Shown one piece after another: positions 7,396-17,102 of a stretch of 64,000 nt of DNA (the first letter of the stretch is position 1; every line of letters begins with the position of its first letter). The notes under the pieces were generated by a model. The model did not search any database. It saw only the letters and a list, made by a program, of their open reading frames with translations, and had not been told where the DNA came from. This DNA comes from Thermococcus onnurineus NA1 (GTDB taxonomy: Archaea; Methanobacteriota_B; Thermococci; Thermococcales; Thermococcaceae), in the NCBI RefSeq assembly GCF_000018365.1, contig NC_011529.1, positions 992,001 to 1,056,000 of the forward strand, read 5' to 3'. Position numbers and translations under genes: made by a program.

Positions 7396-9204
7396 TCAGG
7401 CCGAGGCCCATATCGGAATGCCCGCGTCGAGGAGCCTCTTGAGTTCCTTGCCTATCGGCGTGCTCTTGCTTACTTTGACGAGGCCCTTCTTGCTTGGCGT
7501 TGCAGTAAAGACGTACTGCTCGCCTCCGTAGAACTTGAGCGGCCTCTTGGCATAGTCCGGCGAAACACGGAGCACTATCGTTTTCTTTTTCTCCTCGACC
7601 TCGACATGTATCCTCTCCTTCGGCTTTGTCGCTTCCCTCTCGGCGAAGCTCTTGACGTCGATGCTTATTCCTATGCGCTTCTCAAGCTCGGTGATACGCT
7701 TGCCCTTCTTGCCTATGATTGCAGGAATGTCGAACTCGTCGGCATAAATAACCGCCTTGTGCGGGCTGACTATCTCAACCTCAGCGTAAACATCGGGCAG
7801 GAACTTCTTTATCTCCTGCTTGAGCCTCTTCTCTGCAAGTCTCAGCGCCGGTGATTTCTCCTCCTTCTTTACCGGGACAACGCTTATCTCCTCGCCGTAG
7901 GTGTATATCTCGTACTCAAGCTCGCCTGTCTCAAAGTCGCGAACCTCGATGACAGGCCTGGCCAAGTCCTCTTCTTTCATGCCGCTTGGCACCTTAACGA
8001 GGTACTCCAGCGTTAGAACCTTGGCGATCCTTCCTGCCTTGATGAAAATCACAGTATCGACTATCTGGGGTATCATTCCCAGCTCGACCCTTCCGATGAA
8101 CCTCTGGATCGCATCGATGGGCTTGGTAGCATGCACGACACCAACCATTCCGACGCCTGCAAGTCTCAGATCAGCGTATATTTTGAAGTCGCTGGTCTTT
8201 CTCATCTCGTCGAATATTGTGTAATCCGGCCTGACGAGGAGGAGTATGTCCCCCGTCTTTTCCATTCTACCGGCCAGAGCTGTGTACTGGGTTATCTCGT
8301 CGCTCACCTGCAGGTCCCTTGGCTTCTCCATCGTTTTCACTATCTTGCCCATGGAGGCGTACCACTCGGCCAAAGCCTGTGCGAAGGTCGTCTTTCCTTC
8401 TCCAGGTGCACCTGCGATGAGTATTCCCTCCGCCTTATCCACGAGCCTCTCCAGGAGCTTCTCGCTCAGATCGTAGTCTTCTATACTTAGTTTCGTGACT
8501 GGTCTAACGGCAGTTATCTCAATCCTGTCTGCAAAGGGCGGCTTGGCTATGACTATACGGTAGTTCCTGAGCTGGACGACGGTCGCTCCAGGCTCGTCGA
8601 GTTCTATAAAGGATTCTGGGTCACGTCTCGCGCGCTCGACTATGTCATCGGCAATCTCTTCAAGCTCTTCATCGGTCAGAATCTCGTCACGAACGGGAAC
8701 GAGCTTCCACTCTCCCGGTCTTCCCTTCTTTGCCATGGGCCTTAAGCCAGCTTTCAGGTGAACACTCATCGTCGTCTCGTCAAAGAAGTCCTCCAAGCGG
8801 TGCCTGACTTCTTTCTTGGCCGTCAGGTAAATCACGTCTATACCCTTGGCGATGGCTATGTCCCTCTGCACCTGGTCACCAGTTATGAGCGTGGCGCTCA
8901 GCGTCTGGGCAACCTCCCTAACCATGTGGTCTATTTCTCCAGCCTTCGCTCTACTTATCTGCCAGAGCTCGGGCCGCTCGCCGTAGAACTCGAGGAGTAT
9001 CTTCCCCCTGTCGGACATCTCACGGAGCTTTTTGAGCTCCTCAAGTCCCACATGACCGATAGCCTTTCCCTCGTTGGCCTGATGCTCTATCTCAGCAATG
9101 ACTGCCTCAGGGATAACAACCTTAACTTTGTCTTCAAGCGTTGATAGGAACTGCGTAAGGCGGCCATCTACTATAACACTCGTATCAGCAACGAACACTC
9201 TCAT
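7396..9204 (-). CDS. PIN domain - PilT-type ATPase - KH domain protein
   Basis: A 602-residue archaeal protein combining three parts. An N-terminal PIN nuclease-like domain (about 1-150) has acidic residues in VADTSVIVDGRL and TGDQVQRD. A PilT/VirB11-like ATPase follows, with Walker A GAPGEGKTTF near residue 268 and DEMRKTSDF further on. Near residue 500 is a KH-type RNA-binding segment with GKKGKR, then a basic region to residue 602. It may couple ATP use to RNA binding or cleavage; its role is unproven. ATG 9204 is chosen because GAGGTGAG stands just before it; a further 11 in-frame residues to 9237 lack such a site. Confidence 0.88.
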   Translation of the reverse strand: MRVFVADTSVIVDGRLTQFLSTLEDKVKVVIPEAVIAEIEHQANEGKAIGHVGLEELKKLREMSDRGKILLEFYGERPELWQISRAKAGEIDHMVREVAQTLSATLITGDQVQRDIAIAKGIDVIYLTAKKEVRHRLEDFFDETTMSVHLKAGLRPMAKKGRPGEWKLVPVRDEILTDEELEEIADDIVERARRDPESFIELDEPGATVVQLRNYRIVIAKPPFADRIEITAVRPVTKLSIEDYDLSEKLLERLVDKAEGILIAGAPGEGKTTFAQALAEWYASMGKIVKTMEKPRDLQVSDEITQYTALAGRMEKTGDILLLVRPDYTIFDEMRKTSDFKIYADLRLAGVGMVGVVHATKPIDAIQRFIGRVELGMIPQIVDTVIFIKAGRIAKVLTLEYLVKVPSGMKEEDLARPVIEVRDFETGELEYEIYTYGEEISVVPVKKEEKSPALRLAEKRLKQEIKKFLPDVYAEVEIVSPHKAVIYADEFDIPAIIGKKGKRITELEKRIGISIDVKSFAEREATKPKERIHVEVEEKKKTIVLRVSPDYAKRPLKFYGGEQYVFTATPSKKGLVKVSKSTPIGKELKRLLDAGIPIWASA

Positions 9205-9268
9205 TTCTCTCACCTCAGAAGTCCCGGAAACTCTCATCCGTTTATAAGACTTCCCTAACCGATGCTCT

Positions 9269-9294
9269 GACTAAAGGTTCATAAAGGTTTAGTC
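9269..9294 (+). promoter_or_regulatory. Inverted repeat enclosing the minD TATA region
   Basis: Perfect 7-bp arms GACTAAA (9269-9275) and TTTAGTC (9288-9294) enclose 12 bp that include the TATA-like TTCATAAAGG. The minD start codon is 22 bp downstream. A dimeric protein bound here would cover the TATA region, which suggests repression; no regulator is identified. Confidence 0.45.
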
Positions 9295-9315
9295 GAAAAT
9301 AGGATAGGTGGGACG

Positions 9316-10056
9316 ATGGGCAGAATGATATCCATTGCTTCCGGCAAGGGAGGCACGGGAAAGACCACAACAACGGCTAATCTCTCTATAGCCCTCGGAA
9401 AGATGGGCTATCACGTTTGTGCCATCGATGCTGACCTGACAATGGCGAATCTGAGCCTCGTTATGGGAATAGACGACGCGTACACGACTATTCACGACGT
9501 TCTCGCCGGAAAAGCGACTATAAGTGAGGCCATCTACGCAACGGCATACGAAAACGTCCACCTCATTCCCGCGTCGATAGACTGGGAGCACGTCATAAGG
9601 GCCGATCCCAGAAAGCTTCCGGAGACGATAAGGGAGCTGAAGAACAAGTTCGACTACGTCATAATAGACTCTCCTGCTGGACTTCAGATGGACGCGATGA
9701 ACGCCATGTTAAGCGGTGAGGAAGTTCTTCTCGTTACGAACCCAGAGATATCGTGTGTGACCGACACCATGAAGGTAGGGATGGTTCTCAAGAAAGCTGG
9801 CTTGGCAATTCTCGGATTCGTTCTCAACCGCTATGGAAGGAGCGATAACGATATTCCTCCCGACGTTGCAGAGGAAGTTATGGAGATACCTCTCCTGGCT
9901 GTTATTCCGGAGGATCCAGCCGTTAGAGAAGCAACTCTCGAAGGGGTCCCCGTCGTTGAGTATAAGCCCGACTCCAGAGGTGCCAAAGCATACATGAGGC
10001 TCGCAGAAAAGGTGGCAAGGATATCCGGTCTCAAGGCGCAGGTGATGAGGAAGTGA
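9316..10056 (+). CDS. minD: MinD/ParA-family ATPase
   Basis: Deviant Walker A ATPase of 246 residues: ASGKGGTGKTTTTANLS near residue 8 carries the signature Lys of the family, and DYVIIDSPAG is the switch/Walker B region. Such proteins act as membrane- or partner-regulated dimers in positioning or delivery; archaea often have several and the cargo of this one is unknown. The start ATG 9316 follows GGTGGG by four bases; a second in-frame ATG, three codons on, is possible. The last base triplet overlaps the GTG of the GPN GTPase gene (GTGA), so the two are translationally coupled. Confidence 0.88.
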   Translation: MGRMISIASGKGGTGKTTTTANLSIALGKMGYHVCAIDADLTMANLSLVMGIDDAYTTIHDVLAGKATISEAIYATAYENVHLIPASIDWEHVIRADPRKLPETIRELKNKFDYVIIDSPAGLQMDAMNAMLSGEEVLLVTNPEISCVTDTMKVGMVLKKAGLAILGFVLNRYGRSDNDIPPDVAEEVMEIPLLAVIPEDPAVREATLEGVPVVEYKPDSRGAKAYMRLAEKVARISGLKAQVMRK

Positions 10057-10796
10057 TACTGGCCTTCGTGGGCACTGCCGGAAGCGGAAAAACGACCTTA
10101 ACCGGGGAATTTGGGAGGTATCTGAAGGAAAACGGACACAACGTCGCCTACGTGAACCTTGATACTGGAGTTATGCGTCTTCCCTACAAACCTGATTTAG
10201 ACGTTAGGGACGAAGTGACTGCATGGGAGATAATGGAAGAGGGCTACGGGCCCAACGGGGCCATAGTTGAGAGCTACGACAGGCTTCTCCCAAAAGTTGG
10301 GAGCTACATCGATCGGATTATCAGGCTTGATACAGAGAACGACTACGTCCTCCTTGACACTCCTGGCCAGATGGAAACCTTCCTCTTCCACGAATTCGGG
10401 GTCAGGCTTATGGAGAGCCTTCCTGAGCCCCTCACAGTTTACCTCTTCAGCCCAGACATTCTAAGAAAGCCCCACGACTTCTGCTTCGTGAGGTTCTTCG
10501 GTCTCATGATAGATTTGCGCCTCGGCACGACAACGGTTCCAGTTCTCAGCAAAATCGATATCGTCGAGAACATAGATGAGTACAGGAAATACCTCGATGA
10601 CGTTGAGTACCTGAAGGCCAGACTTAAGCTCGACCCGTCGATGCAGGGACTTTTGGCCTACAAGATGTGCTCAACTCTTCCGGAGCTAGCTCCGCCGACG
10701 AGGGTTGTTTACATCTCAGCCAAAACGCGCGAAGGCTTCGATGAGCTTGAAACACTGGCCTACGAGCATTACTGCACCTGCGGAGACCTAACATAG
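10053..10796 (+). CDS. GPN-loop GTPase (XAB1/Npa3 family)
   Basis: A 247-residue GTPase with P-loop GTAGSGKTT at residues 7-15 and the defining Gly-Pro-Asn triplet at 66-68 within GYGPNGA. DTPGQ near residue 109 and SKID near residue 168 are the G3 and G4 motifs. Eukaryotic relatives assemble RNA polymerase II; archaeal ones are homodimers whose role is not settled. It starts with GTG inside the stop codon of minD, giving a two-gene unit. About 120 bp then separate it from the next promoter. Confidence 0.92.
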   Translation: MILAFVGTAGSGKTTLTGEFGRYLKENGHNVAYVNLDTGVMRLPYKPDLDVRDEVTAWEIMEEGYGPNGAIVESYDRLLPKVGSYIDRIIRLDTENDYVLLDTPGQMETFLFHEFGVRLMESLPEPLTVYLFSPDILRKPHDFCFVRFFGLMIDLRLGTTTVPVLSKIDIVENIDEYRKYLDDVEYLKARLKLDPSMQGLLAYKMCSTLPELAPPTRVVYISAKTREGFDELETLAYEHYCTCGDLT

Positions 10797-10917
10797 TTCA
10801 CCGGTCTTTCGATTTTGTGAGCATCCTTTCAGTCAGCAGCTAACATTTTAAAAACTCTTTCAAGGAATAAGAGAGAAGCCTTTTGGCGTTGTATCTTAAA
10901 GTCCGTTGGGTGAGAGC

Positions 10918-12360
10918 ATGTGTCTTGTAGCGGGAGGAATCGGAACCAACCTCAAGGAACACTTTACAATGATGATTCTTGCTGGAAAGCACAGAGGAGA
11001 GGACTCTTTTGGTGTGTGGACTAACGAAGGAGTGCTCAAATCAGAGGACTTTTCGAAGCTTGATGAAATTCCCGACGGAAGAATCGGCCTCCTTCAGTGC
11101 AGGCTGGCCATGACCGGTTCCTTCGGTTACACCCAGCCCTTCTACAACGATCTGGCGCTTGTCCATAACGGTGAGATATACAATCACAACCATATTCGGA
11201 ACTACCTCAAGGACAGGGGGGTCTCCTTCGAGAGCGACGTTGACAGCGAAGTGATCCTAAGGCTTCTCGAATATCTCTTGGAGAAGGGCCTTAATGTTGA
11301 GACAGCTGTTAAAAAGGCCATGAGCATGCTAGAAGGGGACTACGCAGTTGCCTTCAGTGATGGCAGGAGAATATACCTCTTCCGCGACCCCGTTGGTGTG
11401 AGGCCTCTCTACTATTCACCGAACGGCTTCTTCGCCTCGGAGAAAAAGGTGCTCTGGGCGATTGGTGAGCGGGCCATTCCAGTTCAGCCGGGAGAGCTGA
11501 TCCTCCTGTCGCGTGAAGGGGCTCAAAGGAGAAAGCTCTTCAGTATACTTGAACTAAAAAGGATGGTTTTTTCTGAGGAAAGAGCAAAACTCTCTCTAAT
11601 AAGGACGCTCACCCATGCCGTACGGGTTAGAGTCGAAAAGAGGACGGGGGTTCTCTTCTCCGGCGGTCTGGACAGCTCGCTAATAGCTCTGACTGCATCG
11701 AGGTACTCGGATGTCGTCCTCTACACCGCCGGAGCTGAGGGAAGTCAGGATCTCGAATGGGCTAGGAAGGTCAGCGAAGAGCTTGGTCTTCCACTTAGGG
11801 AGTATGTTTTTGATCTGGACGACGTCAAGGAGGCCGTTCCAAAAGTTGCCTTCGCCATAGAGGAATCGAACCCAATGAACCTAGCAATAGGTATTCCTCT
11901 CTACTTCGCTACCAAACTCGCCCGTGAAGATGGCTGCAAGCTTCTTCTGAGCGGTCAGGGAGCCGACGAGCTCTTCGGCGGTTACGCAAAATACCTCGAG
12001 AGGCCAGAACTCATGGAGAGCGATCTGCTTGAAATAGGTGAGAAAAACCTTGTCAGGGACGATAAGATAGCGATGCTGAATTCCGTGGAAGGAAGGGTTC
12101 CCTTCCTTGATCTGGCAGTGATTTCAACAGCCTTCAACACGCCCCCCGAGGCCAAGATAAGGAAGGGCATCAGAAAAGCGATCCTCAGGGAAGTTGCCGT
12201 GGAGCTTGGTCTTCCGAAGTGGATAGCTGAGAGGGACAAAAAGGCCGCTCAGTATGGCAGCGGTGCTCAGAAGCTCCTCAAGAAGCTCGCCAAGAGCGAA
12301 GGAATGACCCTCAGAGAGTACGCCCAAAGAGCCTTTAATGAGGCATTTAAACGCGGATAA
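10918..12360 (+). CDS. Asparagine synthetase-like glutamine amidotransferase
   Basis: Two-domain enzyme of 480 residues. The N-terminal class II glutamine amidotransferase needs Cys as residue 2, and choosing ATG 10918 gives exactly MCLVAGG; GGTGAG stands just before it. HRGEDSFG and HNGEIYNH complete that active site. The C-terminal half is the ATP-pyrophosphatase domain with the PP-loop SGGLDSS near residue 247 and SGQGADELFGGY near residue 345. This fits asparagine synthesis from aspartate and glutamine, although other amidations occur among homologues. It is shorter than bacterial AsnB (about 550). It has its own promoter with a TATA box near 10849. Confidence 0.88.
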   Translation: MCLVAGGIGTNLKEHFTMMILAGKHRGEDSFGVWTNEGVLKSEDFSKLDEIPDGRIGLLQCRLAMTGSFGYTQPFYNDLALVHNGEIYNHNHIRNYLKDRGVSFESDVDSEVILRLLEYLLEKGLNVETAVKKAMSMLEGDYAVAFSDGRRIYLFRDPVGVRPLYYSPNGFFASEKKVLWAIGERAIPVQPGELILLSREGAQRRKLFSILELKRMVFSEERAKLSLIRTLTHAVRVRVEKRTGVLFSGGLDSSLIALTASRYSDVVLYTAGAEGSQDLEWARKVSEELGLPLREYVFDLDDVKEAVPKVAFAIEESNPMNLAIGIPLYFATKLAREDGCKLLLSGQGADELFGGYAKYLERPELMESDLLEIGEKNLVRDDKIAMLNSVEGRVPFLDLAVISTAFNTPPEAKIRKGIRKAILREVAVELGLPKWIAERDKKAAQYGSGAQKLLKKLAKSEGMTLREYAQRAFNEAFKRG

Positions 12361-12503
12361 ACGTTGTTAAACGTCCTTTAATCTTCTAGGACATGGGGGA
12401 GCTTTTTTAACTTTCTCATCCGTCCTCTCACAAACACGGACAAACGGTTTCGTGAAAAACGCTTAAATATGGCTCTTTCGAAACCAAAACCAGGTGAAAA
12501 GCC

Positions 12504-13709
12504 GTGATACTACGAAAAGGCCTCGCATTGCTCATTGGAATCCTATTCATCATAAGCCCCACCATGACGGTACATGTCGCAGGGGCAAATATAAAGCTCG
12601 TAATCCTTGTGAGCGACAACGAGGCTGATAGGGCAATAGCGGAGAATGTGGCAAAAATCCTGGGTGCCCAGGTAGTTGTTAGCCCATGGGGAACCTATGA
12701 CCCGGCTGCGAGTGCAGAGATACTGACGATAAACCCAGACAAGGTAATAATCATCGGCGGATCCGTCGCCGTACCAGAGGAATACACTCAGGACTTCGGG
12801 GAGTTTGGGATACCCTACGAGCGCTGGTACGGAGAGACGAGGTACGAGACAAACCTAGCAGTTATAAAGATGCTCAAGGAGGAGTTTCCTGAGGCGTTTA
12901 GCCAAATAACTTCCGTGGTCATCGTCAACGGGCGCGACGTTCTTGCCATACAGAGCATGAGGGAATCACTCCCAAATGAGTTTGCAGGCATCCCAATTCT
13001 AGTCCTCACAGATGAAGGAAAAATCCAGACCACGCTGAATGTCCTGAACGAGTTCAACAGGATTACAGAGGTCAGATACATGGCCACCTACGCGAATTCG
13101 TTCAGCAGAACCCCCCTTTTTCCTATTAACGAGGAAACAATCGACCTCTGGCTTAAGAAGCGCTTCGGGACAAATTATTTCTCCTCCGAGAGCATGTTAA
13201 TGCCTTTCACTACAAGGACATACCAAGTTCTAGTTGATGTACAGAACAAGACTCATCGCGCCGAGACGCTCTTGGATGGTCTTGAAATCCCAGATGCTAG
13301 GAAAAAGCTCGACGATGCCAAGAAGCTGATGATCCTCGCGTGGGAGGCATACAATGAGGGGGATTACGTCAGGGCCTACGAACTGGCAATTAGGGCCAAC
13401 TTCAACGCAGACTTCGTTATCTCCCGCGCATACAGGGAGATGAACACCATCTATCAGGGCTCTGCCAAGCTTCAGATGGCCAGGGAGCTGTTCCGGCTGC
13501 GGGTAATGGTGGAAGTCCTCAAGAAAAAGGGCTACGACGTTAGCAACCTCGAGGCTTTACTGGTTCAGGCAGGGAAAGCCTTGGATAGAGGGGACTACTC
13601 AGCACTCCTCAATGACCTGATTCCACAGATAAAGAACGGGATAGCCCAGCTGACGGTGAAGAGGCCGATTCCAGGAATACCTGCAGGCCGGGACAGGGGA
13701 AGACCATAA
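12504..13709 (+). CDS. Secreted protein with cell-wall-binding-2-like domain
   Basis: A 401-residue exported protein. Residues 1-29 form a signal peptide (basic start, hydrophobic core, cleavage likely after HVAGA). Residues 30-190 contain a pattern resembling cell wall binding repeat 2: DNEADRAIAENVAKIL, then PDKVIIIGGSVAVPEE and ERWYGETRYETN. The remaining half is helical and charged, ending GRDRGRP. In archaea such domains occur on S-layer-associated surface proteins, so an envelope location is likely; the function is unknown. The start is GTG with AGGTGAA ahead, and a TATA box GCTTAAATA lies near 12460. Confidence 0.75.
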   Translation: MILRKGLALLIGILFIISPTMTVHVAGANIKLVILVSDNEADRAIAENVAKILGAQVVVSPWGTYDPAASAEILTINPDKVIIIGGSVAVPEEYTQDFGEFGIPYERWYGETRYETNLAVIKMLKEEFPEAFSQITSVVIVNGRDVLAIQSMRESLPNEFAGIPILVLTDEGKIQTTLNVLNEFNRITEVRYMATYANSFSRTPLFPINEETIDLWLKKRFGTNYFSSESMLMPFTTRTYQVLVDVQNKTHRAETLLDGLEIPDARKKLDDAKKLMILAWEAYNEGDYVRAYELAIRANFNADFVISRAYREMNTIYQGSAKLQMARELFRLRVMVEVLKKKGYDVSNLEALLVQAGKALDRGDYSALLNDLIPQIKNGIAQLTVKRPIPGIPAGRDRGRP

Positions 13710-13747
13710 GGCTTTTTAACGTCTCTTCTCCATTTTTCCCGGTCAAA

Positions 13748-14785
13748 ATGAGGATTCTAATGGTAGGACACTACCCTCCCCACGGTGGTGGCGTTGCAAA
13801 CCACCTCGATAACCTCGTGAGGGAACTTAGAAAGCGCCACGAGGTGCATGTCCTTACCTACGGCCCAATTAAACCGAGAGATAACGAGAAAGAATTCGTC
13901 CATCAGGTTAAGGTTCCACCGGTCTACGGCATCAGGGGGACGAGCTTTGCCCTTCTTGGGGCAAAGGAGATAGTCCGACTCCATCGCGAGTTCAGTTTTG
14001 ATTTGGTGCACGCTCACTTTGTGGGAACAACGAGCTACGCCGGCGTTCTGGCCAGGGAGAGAATTGATCTGCCTCTTGTTGTTACAGCCCACGGAAGCGA
14101 TTTAGAACACACCGCGAAGCTTACCCTTGGAAGATTTTACGTCAAAAGAACGCTTGCGACGGCAAACGCTATAATAACCGTCAGCCACTGGCTCGCAAAG
14201 AAGGCGATCTCCCTGGGAGCGGGCAAGGTTAAGGTTATCCCCAACGGCGTCAAGTCTCTCTCGGAGAAACAGGGGCAAAGGCGCTACATCACGTTTATTG
14301 GAGCCTTGAGAGATTACAAGAGCCCGGAAACGTTTATCGAGCTAGCCCGGGTTTTTCCTGACAGGGAGTTTCTCGTAGTGGGCGATGGCCCCCTCAGATG
14401 GAAACTCGAGACGGAAGCGCCGGAGAACGTCAGGTTTTTGGGTTACCGCCGCGATGTGGATAGAATTCTCTCAGAAAGCCTCCTTCTTGTACTGCCCTCA
14501 AAGAGGGAAGGCTTCGGCCTTGTAATCCTTGAAGCCAACAGCCTTGGTGTTCCGACTGTTGGGAGAAGGGTAAGCGCTATTCCCGAGCTAATAAGGGAAG
14601 GTAAAAACGGGCTGACGTTCAAAAGCTTCGAGGATCTGGTAAAGGCCGTTGAGTCAATACTCGAACCAAAGGCCAACATAAAGATCGGAAAGACCGGAAG
14701 AAGGATAGCCAGCCTCTACTCCTGGGGGGCCGTGGCAAGGGAGGTTGAAAAGGTTTACCTCGATGTCATTGGGCAACGTTTTTAA
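13748..14785 (+). CDS. GT4-family glycosyltransferase
   Basis: A 345-residue GT-B enzyme: GGGVANHLDNLV near residue 12 is the donor-domain loop, TAHGSDLEH lies mid-chain, and the C-terminal half has SKREGFGLVILEANSLGVPTV, the EX7E-type motif of family GT4. It transfers a sugar from a nucleotide donor to lipid or glycan. Acceptor and sugar cannot be read from the sequence. A TATA-like GCTTTTTAA lies about 30 bp before ATG 13748, so the transcript has a short or no leader. Its neighbours (a surface protein and Sua5) do not point to a glycan cluster. Confidence 0.88.
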   Translation: MRILMVGHYPPHGGGVANHLDNLVRELRKRHEVHVLTYGPIKPRDNEKEFVHQVKVPPVYGIRGTSFALLGAKEIVRLHREFSFDLVHAHFVGTTSYAGVLARERIDLPLVVTAHGSDLEHTAKLTLGRFYVKRTLATANAIITVSHWLAKKAISLGAGKVKVIPNGVKSLSEKQGQRRYITFIGALRDYKSPETFIELARVFPDREFLVVGDGPLRWKLETEAPENVRFLGYRRDVDRILSESLLLVLPSKREGFGLVILEANSLGVPTVGRRVSAIPELIREGKNGLTFKSFEDLVKAVESILEPKANIKIGKTGRRIASLYSWGAVAREVEKVYLDVIGQRF

Positions 14786-14817
14786 CGGCCTTTTCTCGGT
14801 GAACGTTGGGTGAGAAG

Positions 14818-15837
14818 ATGACGGTAGTAATCAATATGCGAGACGGTATGGATGGTAGGAAGATAAAGATTGCCGCGAAGTTCATACTCGAGGGCAAGCT
14901 CGTCGCCTTCCCAACGGAGACTGTTTACGGTCTCGGTGCGGATGCGCTAAACGAGGAAGCCGCAAGGAGAATATTCGAGGCCAAGGGAAGGCCAGCGGAC
15001 AACCCGTTGATAGTCCACATTGCAGACTTCGATGACCTCAAAAAGCTCGCAAGAGAAATACCTGACGAGGCAAGACTCCTGGCCGAAAAGTTCTGGCCAG
15101 GCCCCCTAACAGTGGTTCTCCCCAAAAAGGAGGAGGTACCAACGGTCACTACCGGCGGCCTAGACACCGTGGCGGTTAGAATGCCCGCCCACCCGATAGC
15201 CCTCGCACTCATAAGGGCCAGCACGCCAATAGCGGCCCCATCAGCCAATATAAGCGGAAAGCCAAGTCCAACCCTAGCCGAGCACGTCATAGATGATTTC
15301 TACGGAAAAATCGAGTGCATAATCGACGGAGGCGAGACAAAAATAGGCGTGGAATCCACCGTCGTCGACCTCAGTGGTGAGAAACCAACCCTCCTGAGGC
15401 CCGGTGGTTTGCCGCTCGAGGAGATCGAAAAGGTCATTGGAGAAGTGGAGATACACCCTGCGGTCAGAGGTAAGCTCGTCGATGTTGCCCGCTCTCCGGG
15501 AATGAAGTACAAGCACTACTCGCCGAATGCGCAGGTTATTGTCGTTGAAGGACCCAGAGAGAACGTCAGGAAAAAGATAGAAGAGCTCGTTAAGGAGTAC
15601 CGGAAAAAAGGACTGCGGGTTGGAGTTATGGCCACAGAACAATACGATGCAGATGAGTTCTTCCATCTTGGAACGAGCGAGGAGGAGGTTGCCAGGAATT
15701 TGTTCAAAGCTTTAAGGGAGCTCGACAAGAGGAGAGTTGACATCATAATTGCCGAAGGAATCGAAGAGAGAGGTTTGGGCTTTGCTGTGATGAACAGACT
15801 GAGAAAGGCAGCAGGGTACAGAATAGTATGGGCATAG
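14818..15837 (+). CDS. sua5: L-threonylcarbamoyladenylate synthase (Sua5/YrdC type)
   Basis: Makes threonylcarbamoyl-AMP from threonine, bicarbonate and ATP, the first step of the universal t6A37 modification of tRNAs that read ANN codons. The YrdC domain (about 1-210) shows FPTETVYGLGADA, the KGRPADNPL segment and APSANISGKPSPT. The following Sua5 domain, from about residue 215 on, includes SPGMKYKHYSP, typical of the long archaeal and eukaryotic form. Length is 339 residues. ATG 14818 is chosen since GGTGAG precedes it; an earlier TTG is in frame. Confidence 0.94.
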   Translation: MTVVINMRDGMDGRKIKIAAKFILEGKLVAFPTETVYGLGADALNEEAARRIFEAKGRPADNPLIVHIADFDDLKKLAREIPDEARLLAEKFWPGPLTVVLPKKEEVPTVTTGGLDTVAVRMPAHPIALALIRASTPIAAPSANISGKPSPTLAEHVIDDFYGKIECIIDGGETKIGVESTVVDLSGEKPTLLRPGGLPLEEIEKVIGEVEIHPAVRGKLVDVARSPGMKYKHYSPNAQVIVVEGPRENVRKKIEELVKEYRKKGLRVGVMATEQYDADEFFHLGTSEEEVARNLFKALRELDKRRVDIIIAEGIEERGLGFAVMNRLRKAAGYRIVWA

Positions 15838-15909
15838 ACAACGCTTAAATATTGAGACTCTTAAATTTAGCCAATGGGACCCTGACTTGAATCATGTGGG
15901 GTGAGAAAT

Positions 15910-17091
15910 TTGGCAGCCAACATGGGACTAGAAGGGCCAGAAGAACTGGAACAGCTAGCTTTCAAGAGAATCAACGAGGGAAAGATTAAAGAGGGACTTA
16001 AATTTGTTCTTCGTGCTGCAAAGGGCTACGAAGAGGAGGGGAAAAAGGGGGACGCCGCGAGACTTTACAAATACCTGGGATATATTCTGCTTGAGAGAAC
16101 TAAATTGATTGAGAAGTCTCGCCCATTCCTTTTGAAGAGCGCCTATCTCTACATTGACCTTATCGAAAAGGAGATAACCCGACCAGGAGTTAATCTAGAC
16201 ACCCTCGATGATTACTGCTCCAATGTTCTCGAGGTCTTTCTGACGCTAAACGATGAAAGAAACCTGATGAAATACGCCGAAGAGTTCGCAGCGATATATG
16301 AGGATCTCGGCAACTCGTACCGGGACAATGACGATATCACCATGGCTATCCGAGCCTACGAATCCGCCTACAGGTACTACAAGATAATCGACAGCATTGA
16401 GTCCTACAAGAGGATCGCGGAGATACTGATAACCCTCTATGGGCAGGTAGCAGAGGAGAAGCTTGAAAAAGGAGACTTAAAGGGTGCTGCAGAGGCTTTC
16501 TACCGCCTCGCCAGCTTCATCAGGTCGATATTTGGCTACGATATACACTTCATTGAGATGATGGACACAGCAGCCAAGAACTTTGAGAAAGCCAGCAAGC
16601 TGGCCTATTCCAACGGTGACCTTGATAGAACCACTAGCTGTCTCGTCAAGGCACAGTACGCATATTTGCTGGCTAGGAACTTCAACAGGGCCAAGCTGAT
16701 AGGAATAAACACCGTCAGGATGCTCTATCAGATAGTAAGCTCTCATCGCGCCAACGGCAACGATGACATGGCTGCCGAAAAGCTTGTGGAGATGGCTGAA
16801 GCTCTGATAGGAATTGGCAAAATCAAGGAGGCCATGGAAACATACAAGAGCGCCCTTGAAACCAGAAGTGATATGAAGTTCAGGGCTAATGTCCGCTTGG
16901 CTATCCTCAAACAGTTCGCAGCGTCAAAGGGAGATGAAGATCTCCTGGAGGACATCGATACCATCGAGTACTACACCAATAAGAAGAACTATCCGAAAGC
17001 CCTCGAGCTGGCCGAAAAAGTACTCCTTAGAAAGGATGAGCTCAAAGAGGTCGCAAACATGCTCTACGAGGCAGAAGGAATATATCATTAA
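15910..17091 (+). CDS. Helical-repeat (TPR-like) protein of unknown role
   Basis: About 393 residues, almost wholly alpha-helical, with repeated helix pairs of TPR/SNAP type such as AARLYKYLGYILLERTKL, AIRAYESAYRYYKIID and AMETYKSALETR. No enzymatic motif is visible, so it probably serves as a scaffold for protein contacts. The start is not certain: TTG 15910 follows GGTGAG with good spacing, GTG 15901 and ATG 15925 are also in frame. A TATA box GCTTAAATA lies near 15844. The gene is next to sua5 on the same strand but has its own promoter. Confidence 0.7.
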   Translation: MAANMGLEGPEELEQLAFKRINEGKIKEGLKFVLRAAKGYEEEGKKGDAARLYKYLGYILLERTKLIEKSRPFLLKSAYLYIDLIEKEITRPGVNLDTLDDYCSNVLEVFLTLNDERNLMKYAEEFAAIYEDLGNSYRDNDDITMAIRAYESAYRYYKIIDSIESYKRIAEILITLYGQVAEEKLEKGDLKGAAEAFYRLASFIRSIFGYDIHFIEMMDTAAKNFEKASKLAYSNGDLDRTTSCLVKAQYAYLLARNFNRAKLIGINTVRMLYQIVSSHRANGNDDMAAEKLVEMAEALIGIGKIKEAMETYKSALETRSDMKFRANVRLAILKQFAASKGDEDLLEDIDTIEYYTNKKNYPKALELAEKVLLRKDELKEVANMLYEAEGIYH

Positions 17092-17102
17092 GAAAAGAAA
17101 GG

